Origin: Bacteroides oleiciplenus YIT 12058 | GTDB taxonomy: Bacteria; Bacteroidota; Bacteroidia; Bacteroidales; Bacteroidaceae | Length of the DNA stretch: 64,000 bases | Reading direction: 5' to 3' | Assembly (NCBI RefSeq): GCF_000315485.1 | Contig: NZ_JH992946.1 | Location: 310,001 to 374,000 of the forward strand | Shown here: piece after piece, positions 8,698-16,633 of the stretch | How the letters are laid out: the number at the start of each line of letters is the position of its first letter | Numbering within the stretch: the stretch's first letter is position 1 | Notes under the pieces: generated by a model | Seen by the model: the letters and a program-made list of their open reading frames with translations, nothing else | Told to the model about the DNA's origin: nothing | The model's database searches: none | Translations under genes and position numbers: made by a program

Positions 8698-8711
8698 AAA
8701 TAATTAATTTC

Positions 8712-9704
8712 ATGGCGATATTAGCATTTCAAAAACCTGATAAAGTATTAATGTTGGAAGCGGACTCTCGATTCGGTAAATTCGAATTTCGTCCGTTGGA
8801 GCCCGGTTTCGGTATTACCGTTGGTAATGCACTGCGCCGCATCCTTCTTTCGTCATTGGAGGGTTTTGCTATCACCACTATTAAGATAGATGGTGTTGAG
8901 CATGAATTCTCTAGTGTTCCGGGAGTTAAAGAGGATGTTACTAACATTATCTTGAATCTAAAACAGGTGAGATTCAAGCAAGTAGTTGAAGAGTTTGAGA
9001 GTGAGAAAGTAAGTATCACGATCGAGAATTCTAGTGAATTTAAAGCAGGTGACATAGGTAAGTATTTGACTGGATTTGAAGTGTTAAATCCTGAATTAGT
9101 TATTTGTCATTTAGATTCTAAAGCAACAATGCAGATCGATATTACGATTAATAAAGGTCGTGGATATGTTCCGGCTGATGAAAACCGCGAATATTGCACG
9201 GATGTTAACGTAATTCCTATCGATTCTATTTATACTCCGATACGTAATGTTAAGTTTCAGATTGAGCAGTTCCGTGTTGAACAAAAGACGGACTATGACA
9301 AACTGGTGCTTGAAATTACTACCGATGGTTCCATCCATCCGAAGGAAGCTCTGAAAGAAGCTGCAAAGATTTTGATTTATCACTTCATGCTCTTCTCTGA
9401 TGAGAAGATTACATTGGAAAGCAATGACGTGGATGGTAATGAAGAATTCGATGAAGAAGTATTGCACATGCGTCAATTGCTGAAAACTAAACTCGTTGAT
9501 ATGGACTTGTCGGTTCGTGCCCTCAACTGCTTGAAGGCTGCCGATGTAGAAACTTTGGGCGATTTAGTACAGTTCAACAAGACGGATTTGCTGAAATTCA
9601 GAAACTTCGGAAAGAAATCGCTTACTGAGCTTGATGATTTGCTGGAAAGTCTGAATCTTTCGTTTGGAACCGATATTTCTAAATATAAATTAGATAAAGA
9701 ATAA
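8712..9704 (+). CDS. rpoA: RNA polymerase alpha subunit
   Basis: Scaffold subunit of RNA polymerase. The N-terminal dimerisation domain carries FRPLEPGFGITVGNALRRILLSSLEGFA. The C-terminal domain, which binds UP elements and activators, is seen from about residue 255 (VRALNCLKAADVETLGDLV and KSLTELDDLLESLNLSFG). The 330-residue length is normal. It lies between rpsD and rplQ as in most bacteria. Confidence 0.98.
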   Translation: MAILAFQKPDKVLMLEADSRFGKFEFRPLEPGFGITVGNALRRILLSSLEGFAITTIKIDGVEHEFSSVPGVKEDVTNIILNLKQVRFKQVVEEFESEKVSITIENSSEFKAGDIGKYLTGFEVLNPELVICHLDSKATMQIDITINKGRGYVPADENREYCTDVNVIPIDSIYTPIRNVKFQIEQFRVEQKTDYDKLVLEITTDGSIHPKEALKEAAKILIYHFMLFSDEKITLESNDVDGNEEFDEEVLHMRQLLKTKLVDMDLSVRALNCLKAADVETLGDLVQFNKTDLLKFRNFGKKSLTELDDLLESLNLSFGTDISKYKLDKE

Positions 9705-9707
9705 AAA

Positions 9708-10202
9708 ATGAGACATAATAAGAAATTCAACCATTTAGGTCGTACTGCTTCTCACAGAAACGCTATGTTGTCTAACATGGCATGTTCTTTGATTAAGCAC
9801 AAAAGAATCACTACGACTGTTGCAAAGGCTAAAGCTTTAAAGAAGTTTGTTGAGCCTTTGATTACGAAGTCAAAGGATGACACGACCAATTCTCGTCGTG
9901 TTGTGTTTAGTAATTTGCAAGATAAGTATGTTGTAACGGAACTGTTCCAAGAAATCTCTGTGAAGATTGCTGACCGTCCGGGTGGCTATACTCGTATCAT
10001 CAAGACAGGACACCGTCTGGGTGATAATGCAGAAATGTGCTTTATTGAACTTGTTGATTACAACGAAAACATGGCTAAGGACAAAGTTGCTAAGAAGGCT
10101 ACTCGTACTCGCCGTTCTAAGAAAGCTGCTACAGAAGCTGCTGCTCCTACAGAGGTTCCAGCTGCTGAAGCTCCAGCAGTGGAAGAGGCAAAAGCTGAAT
10201 AA
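9708..10202 (+). CDS. rplQ: 50S ribosomal protein L17 with extended C-terminal tail
   Basis: Large-subunit protein near the tunnel exit. The core (MRHNKKFNHLGRTASHRNAML, then KKFVEPLITKSK) is normal. The protein is 164 residues rather than about 120: a tail from about residue 125 is first Lys/Arg-rich and then Ala/Glu/Pro-rich. The tail is low in complexity and probably flexible. It is the last gene of the cluster and is followed by a terminator. Confidence 0.97.
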   Translation: MRHNKKFNHLGRTASHRNAMLSNMACSLIKHKRITTTVAKAKALKKFVEPLITKSKDDTTNSRRVVFSNLQDKYVVTELFQEISVKIADRPGGYTRIIKTGHRLGDNAEMCFIELVDYNENMAKDKVAKKATRTRRSKKAATEAAAPTEVPAAEAPAVEEAKAE

Positions 10203-10223
10203 ATCGACTATTCTTTTTAATAT

Positions 10224-10260
10224 AAAAGCCGTCTCCTATAAGGGGGCGGCTTTTTGTTTT
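10224..10260 (+). terminator. Intrinsic terminator of the ribosomal protein cluster
   Basis: AAAAGCCGTCTCC pairs with GGGGGCGGCTTTT (two G-T wobbles) around a short TATAA-type loop, followed by a T-rich run. It begins about 20 bases after the rplQ stop. Confidence 0.9.
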
Positions 10261-10484
10261 TTCTCTCTTTGTTATGTCTTGTTCTCCATTCAAGTCTTGC
10301 GACAGTTACTAAACTATTTGGCAGAGGGCGATGTGTCTGAAGGTGATACTCCTAATAAAGGATAATACTTCCTTTATCTTCTGTAGGAGATGTTTACGGA
10401 ACTCTGTTTGGGAAATAGAGGCATATCTTTCCTAAACATTCATTAAAAGGTTCTTATTTTAAACAATTGAATGAAACAAACTGT
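10261..10484. other. Intergenic region with no gene seen
   Basis: About 220 bases between the rplQ terminator and the next promoter. I see no convincing coding frame. One small hairpin is present: ATAAAGGA (10355-10362) pairs with TCCTTTAT (10370-10377). Confidence 0.4.
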
Positions 10485-10492
10485 TATCTTTG
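10485..10492 (+). promoter_or_regulatory. Bacteroides -7 promoter element (TATCTTTG)
   Basis: TATCTTTG matches the Bacteroides TAnnTTTG element and lies about ten bases before the ATG at 10502. No good TTTG -33 element is found at the normal spacing. A start this close to the promoter implies a nearly leaderless mRNA. Confidence 0.5.
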
Positions 10493-10501
10493 CAAATAGA
10501 T

Positions 10502-10933
10502 ATGGCAAAGTTTCTGAAATTGATATTAATCCTGGTCCTTGCAACTGCCTTTTGGGGAAGTGTGAGCGATGCATTTACCAAATTGGTAGATGAAACGGTT
10601 TCTGTCTCTCAAATTGCTATGGGGGAAGACGGGAATATTCAGAGAAATGCTGTTCGTCAAGGAAGCTATATTCCAGCTCCGCAATTGCCATACTTATCTG
10701 ATGCAGAGATTGCAAGTTCTGGTGGAACTACCCAGTTACTCACATTCTCTCGTGCACAGCGTTCATATACAACCGAATTTATACTTTCATTGAAAGATGT
10801 AGTAGGGCGATTGGCTCATCGTGATGATGCATTATCATTGCAACGCTCGAAGCTATTCGATACTACTGCTTTCTATCGTTGTCAACCTGCGTGTGAATAT
10901 TATGTGTTTACGCTCAGGCGAATTATCATTTAG
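10502..10933 (+). CDS. Small exported or membrane-anchored hypothetical protein
   Basis: I do not recognise this 143-residue product. It begins MAKFLKLILILVLATAFWG, which is a signal peptide or N-terminal anchor, followed by a mostly polar domain rich in Ser, Arg and Gln. Two cysteines near the end (CQPACEYY) could form a disulfide in the periplasm. A TTG at 10490 would extend the frame but lies inside the promoter element, so the ATG at 10502 is used. It lies alone between the ribosomal terminator and another small membrane protein. Confidence 0.6.
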   Translation: MAKFLKLILILVLATAFWGSVSDAFTKLVDETVSVSQIAMGEDGNIQRNAVRQGSYIPAPQLPYLSDAEIASSGGTTQLLTFSRAQRSYTTEFILSLKDVVGRLAHRDDALSLQRSKLFDTTAFYRCQPACEYYVFTLRRIII

Positions 10934-11047
10934 ACGTTTGAATGAATTGAACTCTTTTTTACCTTTTGTAGCAGTAGGCTTACATAAGGTAATTATTCTT
11001 ATGTTTTTATCAGTTAAACTTTTATTCATTTCAAAACGATTTAAATT

Positions 11048-11587
11048 ATGGCAACTCAAACTATTGACGCAACAATCTTTGCGTCTACACACCCTGATAT
11101 TGTAAAACGTACAAGTATTCCCGGACTTATTTTCTCAGCCGTTATGCTGCTGTTGGGTGTCCTTGTATTCGCATCCACTTTCGAAATAACCGACCGCTCA
11201 TCTACACTTAGCATGTTGCTGATGGTGTTGGGGACGGCATTCTTCCTGCTAGGAATATTCCGTTTGTTCTGGAAATCTAAAGAAGTGGTATACCTCCCAA
11301 CTGGAAGCATTACGAAAGAGCGTAGCATCTTCTTTGATTTGAAACACATGGGCAAGCTGAAAGAAATGATTGAAAAGGGTCATCTTGCGGTTGAAGATGG
11401 TGTGAAGAGTGAAGGGAGCGGTAATGTGCGTATGGATATTATACTTTCACAAGATAATAAATTTGCAGCTGTTCAGTTGTTCCAATTTGTACCTTATACG
11501 TACACGCCGGTGACTTCTGTACATTATTACACGGGTAACGATGCAGCAACCGTATCGGCTTTCTTGTCGAAGTGTAAAGTGAGCTAA
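11048..11587 (+). CDS. Two-helix inner-membrane hypothetical protein
   Basis: The 179-residue product has a short polar N-terminus, then two adjacent hydrophobic segments (about residues 25-43, IPGLIFSAVMLLLGVLVF, and 55-75, LSMLLMVLGTAFFLLGIFRLF). A soluble C-terminal domain of about 100 residues follows. This domain contains the aromatic run QLFQFVPYTYTPVTSVHYY. No enzyme motif is visible. It is followed by a good terminator (11623-11658), so it is probably transcribed separately from the convergent MutS-like gene. Confidence 0.65.
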   Translation: MATQTIDATIFASTHPDIVKRTSIPGLIFSAVMLLLGVLVFASTFEITDRSSTLSMLLMVLGTAFFLLGIFRLFWKSKEVVYLPTGSITKERSIFFDLKHMGKLKEMIEKGHLAVEDGVKSEGSGNVRMDIILSQDNKFAAVQLFQFVPYTYTPVTSVHYYTGNDAATVSAFLSKCKVS

Positions 11588-11622
11588 GCCGTAGGGTTCT
11601 ACTGGACTTAACTTTAAGCTAG

Positions 11623-11658
11623 TGGGGATTAGTCGGTGACGGCTATCCCCATTTTTTT
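11623..11658 (+). terminator. Intrinsic terminator overlapping the 3' end of the MutS-like gene
   Basis: TGGGGAT (11623-11629) pairs with ATCCCCA (11645-11651) and is followed by seven T residues on the + strand. It would stop transcription from the 11048 gene. Its right arm and T-run lie inside the last codons of the convergent gene. Confidence 0.8.
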
Positions 11659-13440
11659 CATCAGGAAACAAGCATTCATGTTCTGGGCTACCCCTTCGCG
11701 CAAGCGATATGAGAAAGTAAGCTCATTATCGGTTATGTCGGCTTCGAAGCGGTAGTTGCGGATATCGTTGGGAAAAATGTCGGCAAGAGTACCGAGCATC
11801 AAGTCGTGGGTGGCGATGATGCCGTTTGCCTGTAAGGTCATGAACTGTTTGATGAGGGCGAGGGAACCTTTCTGTTTATCCGTTGAGTTGGTACCTTTCA
11901 ATATTTCATCGAGAATGATGAATAGTTCCTCGCCAGCTTGCAGTTTGTCGATGATGAGTTTCAGGCGTTTGAGTTCGGCGAAGAAATAGGACTCATTGTC
12001 GGTCAGAGAGTCACTGGTACGCAAACTGGTGATGAGACGGGTGGGATATAGTTCCATTCGTTGGGTGCAGGTTGGGGCTCCGGTACAGGCCAGTAAATAG
12101 TTGATACCTACGGTGCGGAGGTATGTACTTTTACCCGCCATATTGGCACCAGTGATGATGATAAAGAAAGGACGTTTCTCGATGTCAATATCATTGCATA
12201 CACATTTGTCGCGATTCATCAATGGGTGTCCCATTGCTTCGGCTCGGAGGCAGAAAGGTTCAATGGCAATGGTGGGATAAGAATATAGCGGATGATTGTA
12301 GGCGAAAGTGGCCAGTGAACAGAGGGCATCCATGTGTGCAATAGCTGTTAGCCAACGAGGAAGTTCCGAAGCATATTGTTCTTTCCAACCTTCAATACGC
12401 ATGATCTGGCGGATTTCCCAAAAGAACAAACCGTTGAGAATGGCATACATGAAAGCGTTGTTTCGTTGGTCGAGTTCATCCATTAGTTTACTTAGGCGCT
12501 GGATAGAGTGAGAGGCCGTCTGTCTCTCGCCACCAATCCACTCTTTCACTTCGCTCAATACCTGGCTTTTCATCGGTTGGTTCTCCATAAGCCGGAGTAA
12601 GTTGGCATAAGTTGCCAGTATCTGCAGCTTCTTGCCATAAACAGCTTGCATCTTGGTGATTCTACCGGTGAAACTGAAGCTGGCAAATACGAAACACACC
12701 CATACGGCGCCACAAATGCTGGTTGGAATGATGCCCGCAATTGCCAGTGCGATGCACACGGCATTTGTTCCTCCGACTAACCATGGCAGCATACGAAATA
12801 TTATATTTTTCCGGAAGATGCTCGGACTTTTTGCCCATGCCTTTAGTTCATCCTCGTCGGCGGCTTTCCCCTTATGCAGCAACCCTAAAATGCGAAACTC
12901 CTGCCGGAACTCCAATGCCGTAGCCAGTTCTCGGACGGCTTCCTGTCGGGCTTCTATTTCTGTTTTCTTTTCCAGATGTGTGTCCAGCCAGGCAGCTAAC
13001 AGATTTTTCCCAAGTTGCGTACATGTCCGGTTGATGTATTGAAACAGGGAATGAGGACCGAAGACATCCAAATCGAAGCTATACAGATGTGCCGGGTCTA
13101 CAAACTCTGCTCCATCCTCGAAGGATGCCGTGTCATAATTCAGTGCAGCAAGCTCTTGTTCGTTGATTTCTACTTTCTTCTCCAGATAGTCTTTCTGGTG
13201 GAACAGACGGTTATGATACTTTATTAATAGAATGAAAGGTAGAAGTGTTACGGCAATGATGCCCGTCAGCACTCCCCAGCCTGCCGACCAGAAGTATATG
13301 ATGCCTGCTACTCCGGCAACGAACAATAGAAGTCGCAGAGTGCCTATGCAGTAAATCTCGTTTTGTACTTTATTCAGTTTCTGGCGCCCCTCTTCGGCAA
13401 TATGCTGATAAGTGGCAGTTATCTCATTGATTGTGTTCAT
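11629..13440 (-). CDS. Membrane-anchored MutS-family ATPase
   Basis: 603 residues. The C-terminal third is the MutS ATPase domain: Walker A GANMAGKSTY near residue 430, Walker B LFIILDEILKGTNSTD near 508, then a Q-loop/ATHD-type segment (GIIATHDLMLG). The mismatch-recognition domain of MutS is absent. Instead there are hydrophobic segments at about 30-70 and 215-255, which would place the ATPase on the cytoplasmic face of the inner membrane, with a coiled region between. Function is unknown; it is not housekeeping mismatch repair MutS. The start at 13440 is chosen because the promoter at 13462-13493 puts the transcription start inside the longer frame beginning at 13464. Confidence 0.85.
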   Translation of the reverse strand: MNTINEITATYQHIAEEGRQKLNKVQNEIYCIGTLRLLLFVAGVAGIIYFWSAGWGVLTGIIAVTLLPFILLIKYHNRLFHQKDYLEKKVEINEQELAALNYDTASFEDGAEFVDPAHLYSFDLDVFGPHSLFQYINRTCTQLGKNLLAAWLDTHLEKKTEIEARQEAVRELATALEFRQEFRILGLLHKGKAADEDELKAWAKSPSIFRKNIIFRMLPWLVGGTNAVCIALAIAGIIPTSICGAVWVCFVFASFSFTGRITKMQAVYGKKLQILATYANLLRLMENQPMKSQVLSEVKEWIGGERQTASHSIQRLSKLMDELDQRNNAFMYAILNGLFFWEIRQIMRIEGWKEQYASELPRWLTAIAHMDALCSLATFAYNHPLYSYPTIAIEPFCLRAEAMGHPLMNRDKCVCNDIDIEKRPFFIIITGANMAGKSTYLRTVGINYLLACTGAPTCTQRMELYPTRLITSLRTSDSLTDNESYFFAELKRLKLIIDKLQAGEELFIILDEILKGTNSTDKQKGSLALIKQFMTLQANGIIATHDLMLGTLADIFPNDIRNYRFEADITDNELTFSYRLREGVAQNMNACFLMKKMGIAVTD

Positions 13441-13461
13441 TATCTTCTTTTTCTTTGCTTG

Positions 13462-13493
13462 CAAAGGTAAAACAAGCCTGGGTTATAACCAAA
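13462..13493 (-). promoter_or_regulatory. Promoter of the MutS-like gene
   Basis: Reading the - strand: TTTG (13493-13490), a 20-base spacer, then TACCTTTG (13469-13462). This is a full match to the Bacteroides housekeeping promoter. Transcription should start near 13456, about 16 bases before the ATG at 13440. Confidence 0.85.
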
Positions 13494-13531
13494 TGCTTAT
13501 CCGGCTTTCTCCTGTTGATATATTAATGTTC

Positions 13532-13670
13532 GTTCCCATAAGGAGAAACTGTAGTTCCTATTAAAGGAAACTCCAATTCCCATTAAAGGAAACTGTCGTT
13601 TCCTAGTGGAAGAAACTATCGTTTCCAAGGATGGAAACTGTTGTTACTATGCGTGGGAAACTGCAATCAC
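13532..13670. repeat. Degenerate tandem repeat, 22-23 bp period
   Basis: Six to seven imperfect copies start near 13533, 13555, 13577, 13600, 13623, 13644 and 13667. Each has the pattern TTCC...AAAGGAAACTG, and many copies contain both TTCC and GGAAA, so each unit is itself a weak dyad. The array fills the gap between the divergent promoters of the MutS-like gene and the secreted protein at 13784. The spacing is short and there are no unique spacers, so it is not a CRISPR. Confidence 0.75.
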
Positions 13671-13713
13671 TAGGGATATTTATTTCCGTTACCTCCACTT
13701 TTTCTTTCATTTA

Positions 13714-13745
13714 TTTGCTCTTCTTGGATAAATAATGTAACTTTC
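13714..13745 (+). promoter_or_regulatory. Promoter of the 13784 gene
   Basis: TTTG (13714-13717), a 20-base spacer, then TAACTTTC (13738-13745), one base off the TAnnTTTG consensus. It lies 38 bases before the ATG of the downstream gene. Confidence 0.75.
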
Positions 13746-13783
13746 GCTCAAATAAAAGTGTTTTAGAAAGAAAAGCTTGCGGT

Positions 13784-14410
13784 ATGAAAAGGTGGTGGTT
13801 ATTGGGCATATTCGGGGTGTTGGTTGCTTTCCATGTGAGCGCCCAGCATGTGATATATGCCAACTTGAAGGAATTGGTGGAAGACCGTGGCGACACACTT
13901 TCCACTATGAAGGTAGAAAAGCGCTCTAAGAATCAGATTTTGCTGATGGGTGGCGCTGACTATCGCATCTCGGTAGACGATAATCCCGGTCTCTGCCGAT
14001 ACTTGAAATCCCGTTGTTATGCGGTGAGGTCGGACACGGCGCTGTACGTCAACTGCAAAAAAATGCGCTATAAACGCTTCCGTTTTGGCGGCTGGTATGC
14101 CCCTGCCATGTGGGTGCAGGGAAAGATTTATTTCTGTGCACAGCCCGTGGGCTCTGTGGCGGCAAGCACCACGCAACCTGCCGATGCAACAAAACTGGGC
14201 GGCGATGTAGGCACAGCTATTGCTGCGTCGGGACTGGTGAACGCCCGCGTTTACTATGAACTGAATCCGGAGACGGGAAAAGTAGAGTTCGTAGGAAAAG
14301 ATAAAATGCTTCTTCTTCTAAAGAATGAACCGGAACTTCTGGAAGCCTTCCTACAGGAAAGTAGTGAGAGAGCGGAAGTCACAGGCAAGTACTTATTGCA
14401 ATTGAAATGA
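13784..14410 (+). CDS. Secreted hypothetical protein
   Basis: 208 residues with a clear Sec signal peptide (MKRWWLLGIFGVLVAFHVSAQ, cleavage after Ala-Gln region). The mature part has mixed polar sequence with repeated aromatic/Arg patches (KKMRYKRFRFGGWYAPAMW) and a segment FCAQPVGSVAASTTQPADA that could be an exposed loop. It resembles small periplasmic or surface proteins common in Bacteroides, but I cannot assign a function. It is a single gene with its own promoter and terminator. Confidence 0.8.
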   Translation: MKRWWLLGIFGVLVAFHVSAQHVIYANLKELVEDRGDTLSTMKVEKRSKNQILLMGGADYRISVDDNPGLCRYLKSRCYAVRSDTALYVNCKKMRYKRFRFGGWYAPAMWVQGKIYFCAQPVGSVAASTTQPADATKLGGDVGTAIAASGLVNARVYYELNPETGKVEFVGKDKMLLLLKNEPELLEAFLQESSERAEVTGKYLLQLK

Positions 14411-14418
14411 CGAAATGA

Positions 14419-14465
14419 TAAATAAATCCCGGTATTCCTTGTTGATGCCGGGATTTATTTATATA
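14419..14465. terminator. Intrinsic terminator after the 13784 gene
   Basis: An A/T-rich stem capped by CCCGG/CCGGG: TAAATAAATCCCGG pairs with CCGGGATTTATTTA over a short loop. It lies between the secreted protein gene and hutU. Confidence 0.8.
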
Positions 14466-14523
14466 TTGCGGCAGCTTACGGAAGTAAACTGATGACATTT
14501 TGTAACCTTTCATTCTGCATGTT

Positions 14524-16500
14524 ATGGAAATAACCTTAAGTAACACATTGCCCCCTTACCCCACTTTCGTTGAGGGAATCCGGCGGGCTCCCGACCGTGG
14601 CTTCACCCTTTCGCCTGCACAGACTGCCACGGCGTTGAAGAACGCATTGCGTTATATCCCCAAAGAACTACATGAGATCCTTGCCCCAGAGTTTATGGAA
14701 GAACTCCGTACCCGAGGGCGTATCTATGGTTACCGATACCGTCCGCAGGGCGACCTCAAAGCAAAACCGATTGATGCGTACAAGGGGAATTGCATTGAGG
14801 GCAAGGCATTTCAGGTAATGATTGACAATAATCTTTGCTTTGATATTGCTCTCTATCCTTACGAACTCGTCACTTACGGTGAGACGGGACAAGTGTGCCA
14901 AAACTGGATGCAATACCACCTTATCAAACAATACCTTGAGGTGTTGACGCAGGACCAGACACTCGTCGTCGAGAGTGGCCATCCGCTAGGCCTGTTCCGC
15001 TCCAAGCCTGAGGCGCCGCGCGTTATTATCACGAATGCAATGATGGTGGGGCTGTATGATAACCAGAAAGACTGGCACGTTGCCATGCAGATGGGTGTTG
15101 CCAACTATGGACAGATGACTGCTGGAGGCTGGATGTATATTGGTCCGCAAGGTATTGTGCACGGCACTTTCAATACCCTCCTGAATGCCGGACGCATGAA
15201 ACTCGGTGTTCCTCAGGGAGGTGATTTACGGGGACATCTATTCATCTCTTCCGGTTTAGGAGGCATGAGCGGTGCCCAGCCCAAAGCGGCTGAAATGGCG
15301 GGAGCGGCTTCTATCATTGCCGAAGTGGATATATCCCGCATCGAAACCCGACATAGGCAAGGCTGGGTGGGGCACGTTACAGGCTCCATTCCTGAAGCAT
15401 TCTCGCTGGCCCGTGAGGCGATGGATAGCAAGCAACCTATTTCTATAGCCTATCATGGTAACATTGTAGATTTGCTGGAATATGCTGTAGACCAATCTGT
15501 ACATATCGATTTGCTATCCGATCAGACTTCCTGCCATGCTGTTTACGAGGGTGGTTATTGTCCGGTGGGATTGACATTTGAAGAACGTACGAACCTGTTG
15601 CATGAAAATCCTCGAAGGTTCTGCGGACTGGTAGATGGGTCGTTGGCTCGTCATTTCCGGGCTGTGAAAACGCTTGTGGCACGGGGCACTTACTTCTTTG
15701 ATTATGGCAATTCCTTTATGAAAGCCATTTACGATGCCGGAGTTAGGGAGATTGCTAAAGAAGGAGATGATAAGAATGGCTTTATTTTTCCCAGTTATGT
15801 GGAAGATATTATGGGACCACAGCTTTTCGATTACGGTTACGGTCCGTTCCGTTGGGTATGCCTGAGTGGCAGACACGAGGATTTGATAAAGACCGACCAC
15901 GCAGCTATGGATTGCATTGACCCGAATCGTCGCGGACAGGATTTGGATAACTACAACTGGATACGCGATGCGGAAAAGAACAATCTTGTAGTAGGTACGC
16001 AGGCACGCATTCTCTATCAAGATGCGGTGGGACGCATGAATATAGCATTGAAGTTTAATGAAATGGTGCGCAATGGTGAGGTCGGACCCATTATGTTGGG
16101 ACGCGACCATCATGATGTCAGCGGTACGGACTCTCCTTTCCGGGAAACTTCGAATATAAAAGACGGAAGTAATGTGATGGCGGATATGGCTGTGCAGTGT
16201 TTCGCAGGAAACTGTGCGCGGGGAATGAGCCTCGTGGCATTGCATAATGGCGGTGGCGTTGGCATTGGAAAGGCGATTAACGGAGGATTCGGTATGGTAT
16301 GCGATGGCAGCGAGCGGGTGGATGAGATACTCCGTTCGGCGATGCTGTGGGATGTGATGGGCGGTGTGGCGCGCCGTTCGTGGGCACGAAATGAGCATGC
16401 GATGGAGACGAGCGAAGAATTCAATAAGACACATGCTGATGGGTATCATATTACAATGCCGTATGTGGCGGATGACGAACTGGTTAATAAATATATATAG
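14524..16500 (+). CDS. hutU: Urocanate hydratase
   Basis: Second step of histidine degradation: NAD-dependent hydration of urocanate to imidazolone propionate in the cytoplasm. Urocanase landmarks are present: SGHPLGLF, NYGQMTAGGWMYIGPQGIVHGT, GLGGMSGAQPKAAEM, SDQTSCHAVYEGGY, and C-terminal GPIMLGRDHHDVSG with LHNGGGVGIGKAINGGFGM. At 658 residues it is about 100 longer than the Pseudomonas-type enzyme and belongs to the long Bacteroidota-type form. It is the first gene of the hut operon, so urocanate hydratase precedes the ammonia-lyase gene hutH by four genes. Confidence 0.95.
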   Translation: MEITLSNTLPPYPTFVEGIRRAPDRGFTLSPAQTATALKNALRYIPKELHEILAPEFMEELRTRGRIYGYRYRPQGDLKAKPIDAYKGNCIEGKAFQVMIDNNLCFDIALYPYELVTYGETGQVCQNWMQYHLIKQYLEVLTQDQTLVVESGHPLGLFRSKPEAPRVIITNAMMVGLYDNQKDWHVAMQMGVANYGQMTAGGWMYIGPQGIVHGTFNTLLNAGRMKLGVPQGGDLRGHLFISSGLGGMSGAQPKAAEMAGAASIIAEVDISRIETRHRQGWVGHVTGSIPEAFSLAREAMDSKQPISIAYHGNIVDLLEYAVDQSVHIDLLSDQTSCHAVYEGGYCPVGLTFEERTNLLHENPRRFCGLVDGSLARHFRAVKTLVARGTYFFDYGNSFMKAIYDAGVREIAKEGDDKNGFIFPSYVEDIMGPQLFDYGYGPFRWVCLSGRHEDLIKTDHAAMDCIDPNRRGQDLDNYNWIRDAEKNNLVVGTQARILYQDAVGRMNIALKFNEMVRNGEVGPIMLGRDHHDVSGTDSPFRETSNIKDGSNVMADMAVQCFAGNCARGMSLVALHNGGGVGIGKAINGGFGMVCDGSERVDEILRSAMLWDVMGGVARRSWARNEHAMETSEEFNKTHADGYHITMPYVADDELVNKYI

Positions 16501-16506
16501 GCTACA

Positions 16507-16597
16507 CCCCAATGCGGGGAGGTGGTAGGTAAACCACAGATTACTTAATATATAAGGATTACTTTTCTAACCTACCACCCCGCCCTTTGGGCACTTT
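16507..16597. repeat. Large inverted repeat between hutU and ftcD
   Basis: Left arm GCGGGG(AGG)TGGTAGGT (16514-16530) pairs with ACCTACCACCCCGC (16570-16583), leaving a three-base bulge and a 39-base loop. Smaller hairpins flank it: CCCC/GGGG (16507-16519) and GCCC-TTT-GGGC (16582-16592). The composition is unlike the neighbouring coding DNA. It may be a copy of a dispersed Bacteroides repeat or an mRNA-processing element inside the operon. Confidence 0.6.
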
Positions 16598-16633
16598 GCT
16601 AAAAAAAAAGAATACTCAAAATATAAAACCAAT

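Noticed and set aside
10821..11105. 94-residue + frame overlapping two small genes
   Set aside because: It overlaps the ends of both neighbouring genes in another frame and has poor composition.
13532..13670. CRISPR array
   Set aside because: The units are tandem with no unique spacers, degenerate, and no cas genes are in the window.
14466..14523. Promoter of hutU
   Set aside because: TAACCTTTC resembles a -7 element but has one base too many, and the nearest TTTG is at the wrong distance.
15514..16512. 332-residue open frame on the - strand
   Set aside because: Antisense to hutU, which has clear family motifs. The frame is a shadow of the coding bias.
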